A stretch of DNA of 64,000 nt from the NCBI GenBank assembly GCA_965224215.1, contig CBDCYS010000060.1, positions 1-64,000 on the forward strand, written 5' to 3'. The translations under genes were made by a program, and so were the position numbers. Source of the DNA: CBDCYS01 sp965224215 (GTDB lineage Bacteria; Acidobacteriota; Terriglobia; Bryobacterales; UBA6623). Positions 9,127 through 16,755 of the stretch are shown here, piece by piece. The notes below the pieces were generated by a model. It was not told the DNA's origin. It worked only from the letters and a program-made list of their open reading frames with translations, and did no database searches. The first letter of the stretch is position 1. Each line of letters starts with the position of its first letter.

Positions 9127-10016
9127 AAGGATCGACGGTCGCGCAGCTTGCCAAGGCGGGTCCCCTGCCCCTCAAGGACACCTCGGATTACGTCTGCCAG
9201 GCGCTCTCCGGCTTGGTCTACGCGCATGCCAACGGTGTCGTTCATCGCGACATCTCCCCTTCCAGCATGATCGTTACTGAAGAGAACCGGCTAAAGCTGA
9301 AAGACTTCGGTCTTGCCAAAATGTACGCCGACCCCAGCCTGACGCAGGCCGGAACCATGGTCGGGTCGGTGGACTATGCCTCACCGGAACAAGTGAAGGG
9401 CACTACGACCCTCGACGAGCGGACCGACATTTACTCCATGGGCGTCATTCTCTACGAGCTGGCTACGGGACAGAAACCGTTTTCATCAACAAGCCAGTTC
9501 GAGGTCATGCAGGCGCATGTCGAGAAAAACGCCATGCCGCCGGTCGAACTCAACCCGGAACTATCGAACAAGCTCAACAATATCATCCTGCGCGCCCTCG
9601 CAAAATCCCCTGCCGAGCGGTTCCAGTCGGCGATGAAATTCCGTGCAGCCTTGCAGGATGCCGCTCTAACCGGGCAAGAGGAGCGATCCGAGCGGAAACG
9701 GCCGGCAGTCCGCAAGTCCCCTGCGTCTGAAACAGAGCTAGCGGAGACGCCCTTGGCCAAACCGAGACATCGCCCGGTCGCGGCACGCGGAGTTACCGAA
9801 AGGCCGGTGCCGGCGATTGCCCAATCAACGACAAGGGTCTCTCAACTCAGGAAGGTTGGGGGCCAGAATTCTCCCCAGAAGTTGCCTGAACTCTCCGCCG
9901 AGCCATTTGGAGGCGAGGACCATCCATCCAAAGACCCAGACATCTTCCTCGTCGGGGCCCTCACATTCATTGGCGTAGCACTGCTCTTCTTCGCGTTCTT
10001 GACGCTGGTGGACTGA
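9126..10016 (+). pseudogene. Serine/threonine protein kinase, N-terminally truncated by the IS1595-like element
   Basis: The readable frame begins at the element boundary (EGSTVAQLAKAGPLPL) and ends at 10016. The kinase C-lobe is clear: catalytic loop VHRDISPSSMIV (usual HRDxKxxN, so the Lys and Asn positions are replaced by Ser residues), DFGLAKMY, activation loop to the DYASPEQ motif, and DIYSMGVILYEL. After about 110 residues of Ser/Arg/Pro-rich linker the protein ends in a transmembrane helix (IFLVGALTFIGVALLFFAFL). The glycine-rich loop and the catalytic lysine of the N-lobe are missing and do not occur on the other side of the element. The annotatable TTG start at 9213 would not give an active kinase. 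Confidence 0.85.
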
Positions 10017-10044
10017 ACCGCCCTGGGGCTGGTCCGCGACCCGA

Positions 10045-10938
10045 TCACACGTCGCAGATAGTTGCCGCCTGGCGCAAAGACGCCATCGGGTCCCGAACGG
10101 GAATAAACTCCTGCGCCAAATAACCGTCGAAGCCGAGATCCACAATGGCCTCGCAGATCGCTTTGTAGTTCAGCTCTTGGGTCTCATCGATTTCGTTTCG
10201 GCCAGGATTGCCGCCGGTGTGAAAATGGCCGATGTATTGGAAGTTGTCGCGAATCGTGCGGATCACGTCTCCTTCCATGATTTGCATGTGGTAGATGTCG
10301 TAGAGCAACTTAACGCGGCTTGATTCGACACGCTTCATCAACTCGACGCCCCAGGGGGTTGTGTCGCACTGGTAATCGGGGTGGTTGACTTTGCTGTTGA
10401 GCAGCTCCATTAGAATCGTTACCCCGACGTCCTCGGCTTGAGCCTTGACCTTGTTGAGCAGCAGGGCGCAATTTTCCCAAGCTTCTTCGTCGGGGATATC
10501 GCGCCGGTTACCTGAAAAGCAGATCAGGTTGGGCACGCCGTGTTCCTTGGCGAGCGGCAGCAGACGCCGGAAGTTCTTTTCGAACTCGGCGTGGTTCGCC
10601 TTGACGTTGAGACCGTCCACGATGCTGCAAATGCCGTTCCCTACGGCGCATACCAAGCCGTATTTTTTGACGATCGGCCATTGTTCGTCCGTCAGCAGCT
10701 CGACCGAGCGCAGTCCCATCTTGGCGGCTTCGTCGGCCAGCTTGTCGACCGACATTTCCTTGTAGCACCAATGGCAGACCGACTGCTTGATACGCCCCTT
10801 GGTGACCGCTTTTCCGGTCGCGGCGCTGCCGGACCCGGAGGAGGCGAACACTCCGGCCGCGCCCGCCGCCGCTGTTACAACCGACCTTCTCGTGATCTTG
10901 GAATCGTGCTCATTCATCTTGGAATTATCCTTTCGCAA
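10045..10938 (-). CDS. Tat-exported sugar isomerase-like TIM-barrel protein (hydroxypyruvate isomerase-like)
   Basis: A 297-residue AP-endonuclease-2/xylose-isomerase-like TIM barrel, closest in appearance to hydroxypyruvate isomerase (Hyi). A Tat signal with ITRRSVVTAAAGAAGVFAS near residues 15-33 indicates folded export. Barrel features include CHWCYKEMSVDKLADEAAKM, metal-ligand-type acidic residues in TILMELLNSK and LLYDIYHMQIMEGD, the His pair in YIGHFHTGGNPGR, and a late GYLAQEFIPVRDP. The inferred reaction is a hydroxypyruvate/tartronate-semialdehyde or other keto-sugar isomerisation in the periplasm; the exact substrate cannot be read from sequence. It converges with the kinase remnant, whose stop is 28 bp away. 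Tat-exported proteins of this type are common in Acidobacteriota and Planctomycetes. Confidence 0.85.
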   Translation of the reverse strand: MRKDNSKMNEHDSKITRRSVVTAAAGAAGVFASSGSGSAATGKAVTKGRIKQSVCHWCYKEMSVDKLADEAAKMGLRSVELLTDEQWPIVKKYGLVCAVGNGICSIVDGLNVKANHAEFEKNFRRLLPLAKEHGVPNLICFSGNRRDIPDEEAWENCALLLNKVKAQAEDVGVTILMELLNSKVNHPDYQCDTTPWGVELMKRVESSRVKLLYDIYHMQIMEGDVIRTIRDNFQYIGHFHTGGNPGRNEIDETQELNYKAICEAIVDLGFDGYLAQEFIPVRDPMASLRQAATICDV

Positions 10939-11103
10939 ATCGCGTTATGCCGCGCAACAAGCGAGGCTACTCACGTGGCGCTGGCTCTTCGCTTGCCCAG
11001 CAGGCGATTGTGCCAGCGTTGGTGTTTTCACTTCGACATCGGAGCCGGCGAGCCCCTCAGTCATAGACTAGCGCAGTTGACCGGTAGGATTGCTGGTCCA
11101 CCG

Positions 11104-11532
11104 TCACGAATTCCGATAGGCATCCTTCGTCTCCTGGGCGCCAATCCGAACTTCCTCCACTGCAATGATGGGGCCTACGCCAATGCCGGGACAAAAGCGC
11201 CCGAGATTCTTCCACGAGCGCTTGTTTACGACGTACTCGGGCCAGTAGGGGAACGTCCGGCATTGCACTGGCTTGACTTCGTGGATGGAGCACCCGGTGG
11301 ACGTCACAAAGCGACAGGGATCTTTGCTTTGTCCGACCAGACGCAGTTCGTCGTCTTCGTAAATGCAGTGCTGTTCGCGGAATTGCGCGGAGGTGATTTC
11401 AAGGTGTGCGGCGATTCGGTCGGCGTCGTCTTCGGTCAAGAATACGTCACCGGCCATAGTGCAGCAATGGGTACATTCCGGTTGACATTCAAAACGGAAA
11501 TTGAACTTGCCGATTTGGACGAGGTCGCTCAT
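11104..11532 (-). CDS. YkgJ-like cysteine-cluster protein
   Basis: A putative metal-binding (zinc/iron-sulfur) protein of the YkgJ/CxxCxxCC family (142 residues). The conserved cysteines are in FECQPECTHCC near the N-terminus, DPCRFV and GCSIHEVKPVQCRTFPYWPE in the middle, and FCPGIG near the C-terminus. I prefer the ATG at 11532 (MSDLVQIGKFNFRFEC) because family members begin a few residues before the first cysteine cluster; an upstream start at 11643 would add 37 unrelated residues. The function of the family is not established; a role in metal handling or oxidoreductase maturation is only inferred. No operon partner is evident. Confidence 0.85.
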   Translation of the reverse strand: MSDLVQIGKFNFRFECQPECTHCCTMAGDVFLTEDDADRIAAHLEITSAQFREQHCIYEDDELRLVGQSKDPCRFVTSTGCSIHEVKPVQCRTFPYWPEYVVNKRSWKNLGRFCPGIGVGPIIAVEEVRIGAQETKDAYRNS

Positions 11533-11590
11533 GCCGCGGACAACGTGGGTTGGGGATGATGGCAATCGCCGACCGAGTCCCCCGGGAACG

Positions 11591-12022
11591 CTAAACTGAT
11601 CTTCCCTCAAGCCCGAAATGCTCAGCAGCGGCCAAAAGATCACGATCGCTGGTCCACACTTCCTCGAAACCCGATTCCCGGGCGGTTACCAAATGGGCCG
11701 CGGCGCCAGCTCGCACATAAACTGTTTGAGAAATCTGCCCAAGACTTTCTTCCAGCTTGTAGAGCAAGCGCTCCGACAAAGGGAGTAAGTTCCAAATCCC
11801 GGCTCGAATATCATTCAAGAACACTTCGCGCAGTGCGCGGGCCGCGTTTCTGGTTATACTTCGTTCTCGAACATGTCGCAGGAAAACGCAGGATAATTCG
11901 GCGATGCATCAGCCAGAGGAGTAAAGCCCATCCGCCTCCTCGGCCAGCGTCCTGACAGCACTCGCATCAGGCTCGTTCAGATAACATTTTGCTATGTAGG
12001 CTGTATCGAAATAGAGCCTCAA
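11591..12022 (-). pseudogene. vapC: VapC-type PIN-domain toxin, inactivated by an in-frame TGA
   Basis: PIN-domain ribonuclease toxin of a type II toxin-antitoxin pair. The frame starts at TTG 12022 (MRLYFDTAYIAKCYLNEPDA) with the first catalytic Asp in FDTAY. It meets TGA at 11909-11911 (codon 38, ...GLYSSG stop) and continues in the same frame as CIAELSCVFLRHVRE ... SDRDLLAAAEHFGL to 11591. Downstream motifs include VRAGAAAHLVTA, where family members usually have a conserved Asp (GDALHL); this one has Ala. Tryptophan is common at the position of the stop in related proteins, so a TGG to TGA change is the simplest explanation. It overlaps the antitoxin by 4 bp. The toxin is very probably dead. 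Confidence 0.85.
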
Positions 12023-12258
12023 GATCTATCCTCTTCAAGTACACGGCCGCTGTCAATACTGATCTGGGGGAACTTGGCGAGAAACTTCTCTCGATTCGGA
12101 AGTCCCCCGCTTGGCGGGACGAGCTGGAAGGGCCGCAATTCCGCAACTGGATTCTCTCTTTTCTCAATGACGAAAACCTGACCTTTAGAAACTTCTTGAA
12201 TGATCGCACTGGTGTTGTGGTGGAGTTCTCGCATCGACGCCTTCTTCATGTGTCGCAT
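12019..12258 (-). CDS. vapB: Phd/VapB-type antitoxin
   Basis: A 79-residue antitoxin of the Phd/YefM-like family, which would bind and neutralise the VapC toxin and repress the operon. The N-terminal DNA-binding part reads MKKASMRELHHNTSAIIQEV, followed by KGQVFVIEKRENPVAELRP, the usual beta hairpin of the family. The disordered, toxin-binding C-terminus is acidic (ISIDSGRVLEEDRS). The stop codon overlaps the TTG start of vapC by 4 bp (translational coupling). The antitoxin is intact although the toxin has a nonsense codon, the expected order of loss for an addiction module. The start may be at 12258 or at the internal ATG at 12249. Confidence 0.88.
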   Translation of the reverse strand: MRHMKKASMRELHHNTSAIIQEVSKGQVFVIEKRENPVAELRPFQLVPPSGGLPNREKFLAKFPQISIDSGRVLEEDRS

Positions 12259-12574
12259 TGTGCCACATTGTAGATCGTGTCAATCACTCAGAGAGCGGTC
12301 GTCAGCGCTGATGCGTGTTTGGCGGATGATGCCGCAACGCCCTAAATCAATTCGTATTCTCGACCAGCACCCAGACATCCTGCCGCACCTGGACGGTTTC
12401 TTGGGCTTGATTGTGGAAAGCGGCGGAGCGGGCTGGCAGTCAGCGGCGAACTGATCGTACGTCGCCCAGCATGGCAGTTCGCAACTTGCTAATCTAACAG
12501 GTTGACGTTCGTTCTCGACCCCCAGAGCGTAAGTCTGCTCTGACCCCCCAAACTATTGATCTGAGGTAATAGAA
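12259..12574. other. Intergenic region between vapB and tpx
   Basis: About 315 bp without a supported gene. It must contain the promoters for the leftward vapBC pair and the rightward tpx gene. I see no clear sigma-70 motif, repeat or RNA gene in it. Confidence 0.4.
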
Positions 12575-13084
12575 ATGGCTGATAGAACCACCACATTCAA
12601 AGGCGACCCTCTGGCGCTCGTTGGACCGGAACTCAAAGCGGGCGATAAGGCCCCCGAGTTCCAACTGACCGGCAACGGCATGAACGCGGTCACTCTCTCC
12701 GAAACGTCCGGCACCCGCATCTTCAGTGTTGTGCCGTCGCTCGATACCCCCGTGTGCGATCAGCAAACTCGCCGCTTCAATGAAGAAGCCGCGCAGATTG
12801 GCGACGTAACCATTTATACGGTCAGTAGCGATCTGCCATTTGCGCAGTCGCGCTGGTGCGGGGCGGCCGGGGTGGATAAGGTTACAACCCTTTCGGACTA
12901 CAAGACCGGCAAATTCGGCGAATCCTGGGGGACCATGATCAGCGATTGGCGCGTCCAGAGTCGCGCCGTCTTCGTAGTCGATAGCGACAACACAGTCCGC
13001 TATGCCGAGTACGTCCCCGAGGTTGCCGAACACCCGAATTACGACGCCGTTCTCGAAGCAGCTAAGTCCGTCGCCGGATCGTAG
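12575..13084 (+). CDS. tpx: Thiol peroxidase (atypical 2-Cys peroxiredoxin)
   Basis: A 169-residue Tpx-family peroxiredoxin that reduces hydroperoxides with thioredoxin as electron donor. The peroxidatic cysteine is in SLDTPVCDQQTRRFN (near residue 61) and the resolving cysteine in FAQSRWCGAAGV (near residue 95), the spacing of the Tpx subfamily. The conserved Thr and Arg of the active site are present (DTPVC; DWRVQSRAVFVVD). Length is typical and the frame is intact. The ATG at 12575 follows GAGGTAATAGAA, a plausible ribosome-binding site. It appears to be monocistronic; the downstream gene starts 126 bp later. Confidence 0.96.
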   Translation: MADRTTTFKGDPLALVGPELKAGDKAPEFQLTGNGMNAVTLSETSGTRIFSVVPSLDTPVCDQQTRRFNEEAAQIGDVTIYTVSSDLPFAQSRWCGAAGVDKVTTLSDYKTGKFGESWGTMISDWRVQSRAVFVVDSDNTVRYAEYVPEVAEHPNYDAVLEAAKSVAGS

Positions 13085-13209
13085 CAGATGTCAAGAAGGA
13101 ACAGAGCCCCAGGCGGAAGCCTGGGGTGAATTCCTGTCAACGAAACATCTTTTGAGAGCGGCAAACGCCCTGGTCAATTCCGGCTGGTTCGGGTTAGGGA
13201 GATTCGCGT

Positions 13210-14106
13210 ATGAACACGCTCGCGAGCATCGCAAAACGGCTCCCGACCGTCGAGGCGATCAAGCGACACACCGCGGCGTTGAAGAGCTCCGAACAAGTTG
13301 ACCCTCTCGGGGAAACGATCGAGCAGAAATACCTCAACTTGCTCAAAGGAAGTTTGACTCGGTTCGGTCTGTGCAAGGATTACGAGCGCATCCCGGTCCC
13401 CGGCCTCGACCGCTTATTGTCCTCCCGCCAAATGGCGCTTGTTCGGGTCCTGCCGTCTGACTCCGCAGCCCGCGTCGACGGGAGCGTGATGCGCCCGTCG
13501 GACGCCGAGACAATGATCGGTCTCACGCGTTTGGACAATCTTCACGACTGCATTGTTGACGTTCTGAAGAGGGACATACCGGGCGACCTGATCGAGGCAG
13601 GCGTTTGGCGTGGTGGAGCGACGATCTTCATGCGCGCAGTGCTCGAGGCCCACGGTGACACCCAGCGAGCTGTCTGGGTGGCGGACTCCTTCGAGGGCCT
13701 GCCGAAACCCGACGCGGCCGCCTATCCCTCCGACGCCGGGGACATCCACTGGAAGCTTGATCACCTCGCTGTCTCGCTGGATGAAGTGAAAGGCAACTTC
13801 GAGCGCTATGGGTTGCTCGACGACCGCGTGCGTTTTCTCAAAGGCTGGTTCAAAGACTCCCTGCCTGCCGCCCCAATCGAAAGGCTCGCAATTCTCCGTG
13901 TCGACGCCGACATGTATGGATCGACGTTGGAGGTTCTGCAGTGCTTGTATTCGAAGGTCTCGGTGGGCGGCTATGTGATCATCGACGACTACGGCGCGGT
14001 GCCCGGGTGCAGGAAGGCCGTGGAAGACTTTCGAACCATGAGCCGGATCAGCGAAGGGATAGAGAAAATCGACTGGACCGGGGTCTACTGGCAAAAGCTC
14101 GGTTGA
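13210..14106 (+). CDS. TylF/MycF-type O-methyltransferase family protein
   Basis: A 298-residue protein of the macrocin O-methyltransferase (TylF) family. The class I SAM-binding motif is GDLIEAGVWRGGATIFMRAV (near residues 135-154), followed by VWVADSFEGLPKPD. Metal/active-site motifs are ILRVDADMYGSTLEVL and VIIDDYGAVPGCRKAVEDF, typical of TylF-type enzymes that use Mg2+. In known members the substrate is a sugar hydroxyl on a natural product; in isolated chromosomal copies like this it is usually unknown, possibly a surface glycan or glycolipid. The N-terminal 90 residues are less conserved. No biosynthetic cluster is visible nearby. Confidence 0.87.
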   Translation: MNTLASIAKRLPTVEAIKRHTAALKSSEQVDPLGETIEQKYLNLLKGSLTRFGLCKDYERIPVPGLDRLLSSRQMALVRVLPSDSAARVDGSVMRPSDAETMIGLTRLDNLHDCIVDVLKRDIPGDLIEAGVWRGGATIFMRAVLEAHGDTQRAVWVADSFEGLPKPDAAAYPSDAGDIHWKLDHLAVSLDEVKGNFERYGLLDDRVRFLKGWFKDSLPAAPIERLAILRVDADMYGSTLEVLQCLYSKVSVGGYVIIDDYGAVPGCRKAVEDFRTMSRISEGIEKIDWTGVYWQKLG

Positions 14107-14211
14107 CTTGTTTTTCGAGAGGCACCCTTCCGGCGAGGTTTTGAACAGCGCCCGCAGGGAGCATGGATTACGCGACGAACTTCGCGTGCACGGTGACAAC
14201 GCGATCGCCCC

Positions 14212-15147
14212 TCACCAGGCGCGAATACCCACATTCAGCGCTGCCCCACCCCCCGGCGGCACCACCACGTTCCAGTTCACCCGCTTGCTTTGACGATCCG
14301 CGGGATTTCTTGTAACCGTCCGGCCGACTATGTAACCCAAAGCGGCACCCGCAATGACGTCCGTCAGGTTGTGTTTGCGGCCCTGTAGCCTGCTGGACCC
14401 CACATACGCCGCAACGGCATAAAACGGAGCCCCCACTTTCCACCCATACCGGCGTGACACCACCGTGGCCCACATGAATGAATTCGAGGTGTGGCCCGAT
14501 AGAAAGGAATAGCGGTCGGAGTCGTCCGGGCGCCGGCGCTGCGAGGCAGCCTTGATGCCGGCGGTCACGACATTCGTCACAACAAAACCTTGCGCCAGCG
14601 AATACGTAAACCGCTGAAGCCGAGCGTTGTCCGTGAATCGGCTGACCAGCAAGGAAACGCCGATGGCCGGCCCGATTAACTGGGACTTTCCAAGTTGTTT
14701 TCCGAGGGCGTCTAGTCTCCCGGCCCGGTCCGGGTCGGCGAAAAACTCGCGAACGTTGGAGTCAGCCGGTATGCCGGCCACCGTGACGAGGGTTCCGGCG
14801 ATTAGTGGGCGAATATTGTCCTTGGAGAACAGCGCCCCAAAGTTCACTACCAAGTCCTTCGGGAAATGCTTGAGAGGCTGAGCGGAAACGTCTGTTTCCT
14901 GGTTCGAGGAGAAAGGCTCGGCGTCTTGCTGAGGGGCCGGCCCCCCTTCCTGGTTTGAGGAAGCCGGCTGAACGAGAGGCGGACCATTCTGCCCGGCTAG
15001 AGGGGCTACTACCAGAAGAGCCAGAGCGACGAACCACGGTGCTCGGATCGATTTGATCGGGCTATCTGGGAATCGCCACGAACACCGACTCCAAATATGC
15101 CCTGGTTCTGTCTCGAAACACGGCTTCACAACTGTTAAGTAGAGCAA
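14212..15147 (-). CDS. PAP2-superfamily phosphatase (exported, N-terminally extended)
   Basis: A type 2 phosphatidic acid phosphatase family member. The three motifs are recognisable: KAASQRRRPDD (motif 1), SFLSGHTSNSF (motif 2) and SRLQGRKHNLTDVIAGAALG (motif 3), with catalytic His residues in motifs 2 and 3. A signal peptide (APWFVALALLVVAPLAGQ) precedes a Gln/Pro/Ser-rich linker, so the catalytic domain is probably periplasmic or outer-membrane associated. Likely substrates are undecaprenyl pyrophosphate or lipid phosphates. The start is uncertain: the open frame begins at a TTG at 15147, but a GTG at 15129 would also leave the signal peptide complete. It is divergent from the DUF5666 gene and may be under control of the two-component system downstream of that. 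Confidence 0.83.
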   Translation of the reverse strand: MLYLTVVKPCFETEPGHIWSRCSWRFPDSPIKSIRAPWFVALALLVVAPLAGQNGPPLVQPASSNQEGGPAPQQDAEPFSSNQETDVSAQPLKHFPKDLVVNFGALFSKDNIRPLIAGTLVTVAGIPADSNVREFFADPDRAGRLDALGKQLGKSQLIGPAIGVSLLVSRFTDNARLQRFTYSLAQGFVVTNVVTAGIKAASQRRRPDDSDRYSFLSGHTSNSFMWATVVSRRYGWKVGAPFYAVAAYVGSSRLQGRKHNLTDVIAGAALGYIVGRTVTRNPADRQSKRVNWNVVVPPGGGAALNVGIRAW

Positions 15148-15346
15148 CGAACTTTGAAGATTCCCTGAAGGCCGGCATGAATCGCACAGTTGACCTCAGC
15201 AAGCGCAACCTCAGCAAACCTTCAGGGTTCGTCCGTAGAATCGAATCAGGACCGTTTGTTTCGTCGACGAGAGCTAGTCGTTGTTTCGCCGAAGAAAGAT
15301 AGACGATTTCTCCTCGAACGGGCCACATGATAAAGGAGGCACTCTC

Positions 15347-15853
15347 ATGAAAGCCGCAACACTGCCGTTCTTGATTCTGGCTGGCGCCGCGCTCACCCTA
15401 CCCGGTCAACTCAGGAGCCAAGAAAAAATCGAGTTGGAAGGAAACATAACAGCTATCGATGGAACCCAGGTCGAACTATTCAACGGAGCAGTTCATTTCG
15501 AGGTTCGTGGGGCCAGAATCGAGACCGAAGACTTTACGAATATCTCGGACATGAAGATCGGCACCTTGATCGAGGTCGAGGCTCAGGTTGGCCCCAGCGG
15601 CGCGATCCAAGCCACCAGGCTCGAGGTCAGCGACGAGAAAGCGCAGGACAGCGAGGTGTGCGGCATCATAGGCACCGTTGACGAGGCCGCGCAAACATTC
15701 ACAATCGGCCCGATCGCGATCTCCTGGACGGGCCAAACAAAGTTCAAGAAGATCCCCGCGCCCGCCGCGGGACAGTTTGTCGAAGTCTCTCTTCGGGTGT
15801 CGGGCGACCAGTTAGCGGCTCTAGAAGTTGAAAGAGAGGAAGCCGACAACTAG
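15347..15853 (+). CDS. Secreted DUF5666-like protein
   Basis: A 168-residue exported protein. ATG 15347 follows the strong ribosome-binding site AAAGGAGG. The signal peptide is MKAATLPFLILAGAALTLPG. The mature part contains two repeats of a small beta-barrel-like module: ELEGNITAIDGTQVELFN ... IGTLIEVEAQ and CGIIGTVDEAAQTFTIG ... GQFVEVSLRV. This pattern (G-x-I-x-x-I-D, then V-x-V after a basic turn) is that of DUF5666, whose function is unknown. It lies directly upstream of the response regulator/histidine kinase pair in the same orientation (224-bp gap). A related module appears in the kinase sensor domain, which suggests a functional link. Confidence 0.75.
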   Translation: MKAATLPFLILAGAALTLPGQLRSQEKIELEGNITAIDGTQVELFNGAVHFEVRGARIETEDFTNISDMKIGTLIEVEAQVGPSGAIQATRLEVSDEKAQDSEVCGIIGTVDEAAQTFTIGPIAISWTGQTKFKKIPAPAAGQFVEVSLRVSGDQLAALEVEREEADN

Positions 15854-16077
15854 CTCTCGCCGGGGGCGGGCGCGACGCCGGAACGGCTAGATTCGAGAGC
15901 GAGTGGGAGCTCCGCGACTCGGGGCACGTTTCGACCTGCCTGTCGCAGGACGTTTCGGCCTCCGCAATGAAAATTGTCATCTTCCACTCAGTCGCCAAGT
16001 TGCGTCAGACTCTGGGTAGGAGCCACAAGTTCCTCACAAAACCTTCAGATTGCAGAATACGATGAAGGTTCAATCGC

Positions 16078-16755
16078 ATGGAAGTGCTCGTAATCGAAGA
16101 TGACCGCCACATGGCGGAGTTGCTGCGGCGCGGGCTGGAGGTTGAAGGACACCGCGTCTTCGTGGCCTACGACGGCAAGGAAGGCGCCGAGTTCGCTCAA
16201 GTCCGAAGCTATGACGTCATCGTCCTTGACGTGATGCTTCCCAGATTGAATGGCATCGTTGTGGCGAGGCGCCTGCGCGATCAGGGAAACCGCACGCCGA
16301 TTCTGATGTTGACCGCGAGGGACAACCTGGAGGATGTCGTGCTAGGGCTGGACAATGGAGCGGATGACTACCTCACCAAGCCTTTCGCGTTCGAAGAATT
16401 GCTGGCGCGTATCCGGTCCGTCTCCCGCCGGGGGCCGGTCGAAAAAACACCGGTACTACAAGTAGCCGACTTGACCCTCAACCCTGCGTCTCATGAGGTG
16501 CAGAGGGGTGACCGGCTTGTCACCCTCACTCCGCGGGAGTATCAGTTGCTGGAGCTGCTGATCAGCCGAGCTGGGCGGGTCGTTTCGCGAGACACGATCC
16601 TCGACGTGGTGTGGGGATGCGCCTCCGATGTCGAACCCAACACGGTCGACGCCTTCGTCAGCACCCTTCGGCGCAATGTGGAGATGTCGAACGAGACTCG
16701 CCTCATTCACACAGTTCGGGCGGTTGGGTTCTGCCTCCGGGAGCTGCAACCGTAA
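16078..16755 (+). CDS. OmpR/PhoB-family response regulator
   Basis: A 225-residue two-component response regulator. The receiver domain (1-115) has the acidic pair EDD at 7-9, the phosphoacceptor Asp in VIVLDVMLPRLNG (near residue 51), Thr in LMLTARD, and Lys in YLTKPFAF. The C-terminal winged helix (about 130-222) has LTPREYQLLELLISRAGRVV and TVDAFVSTLRRNV. Its stop codon overlaps the ATG of the sensor kinase (TAATG at 16753-16757), so the two are translationally coupled. It would bind DNA upstream of target genes, plausibly the neighbouring DUF5666 and PAP2 genes, but no operator repeats were identified. Confidence 0.95.
   Translation: MEVLVIEDDRHMAELLRRGLEVEGHRVFVAYDGKEGAEFAQVRSYDVIVLDVMLPRLNGIVVARRLRDQGNRTPILMLTARDNLEDVVLGLDNGADDYLTKPFAFEELLARIRSVSRRGPVEKTPVLQVADLTLNPASHEVQRGDRLVTLTPREYQLLELLISRAGRVVSRDTILDVVWGCASDVEPNTVDAFVSTLRRNVEMSNETRLIHTVRAVGFCLRELQP

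Noticed and set aside
11909..11911. TGA recoded as tryptophan (several in-frame TGA codons at likely Trp positions)
   Set aside because: Many intact genes here end with TGA (for example the TylF-like gene and the transposases), and the TGA codons occur only in genes that look damaged.
12200..12454. 84-codon ORF upstream of tpx
   Set aside because: Overlaps the antitoxin gene on the other strand and has no recognisable features.
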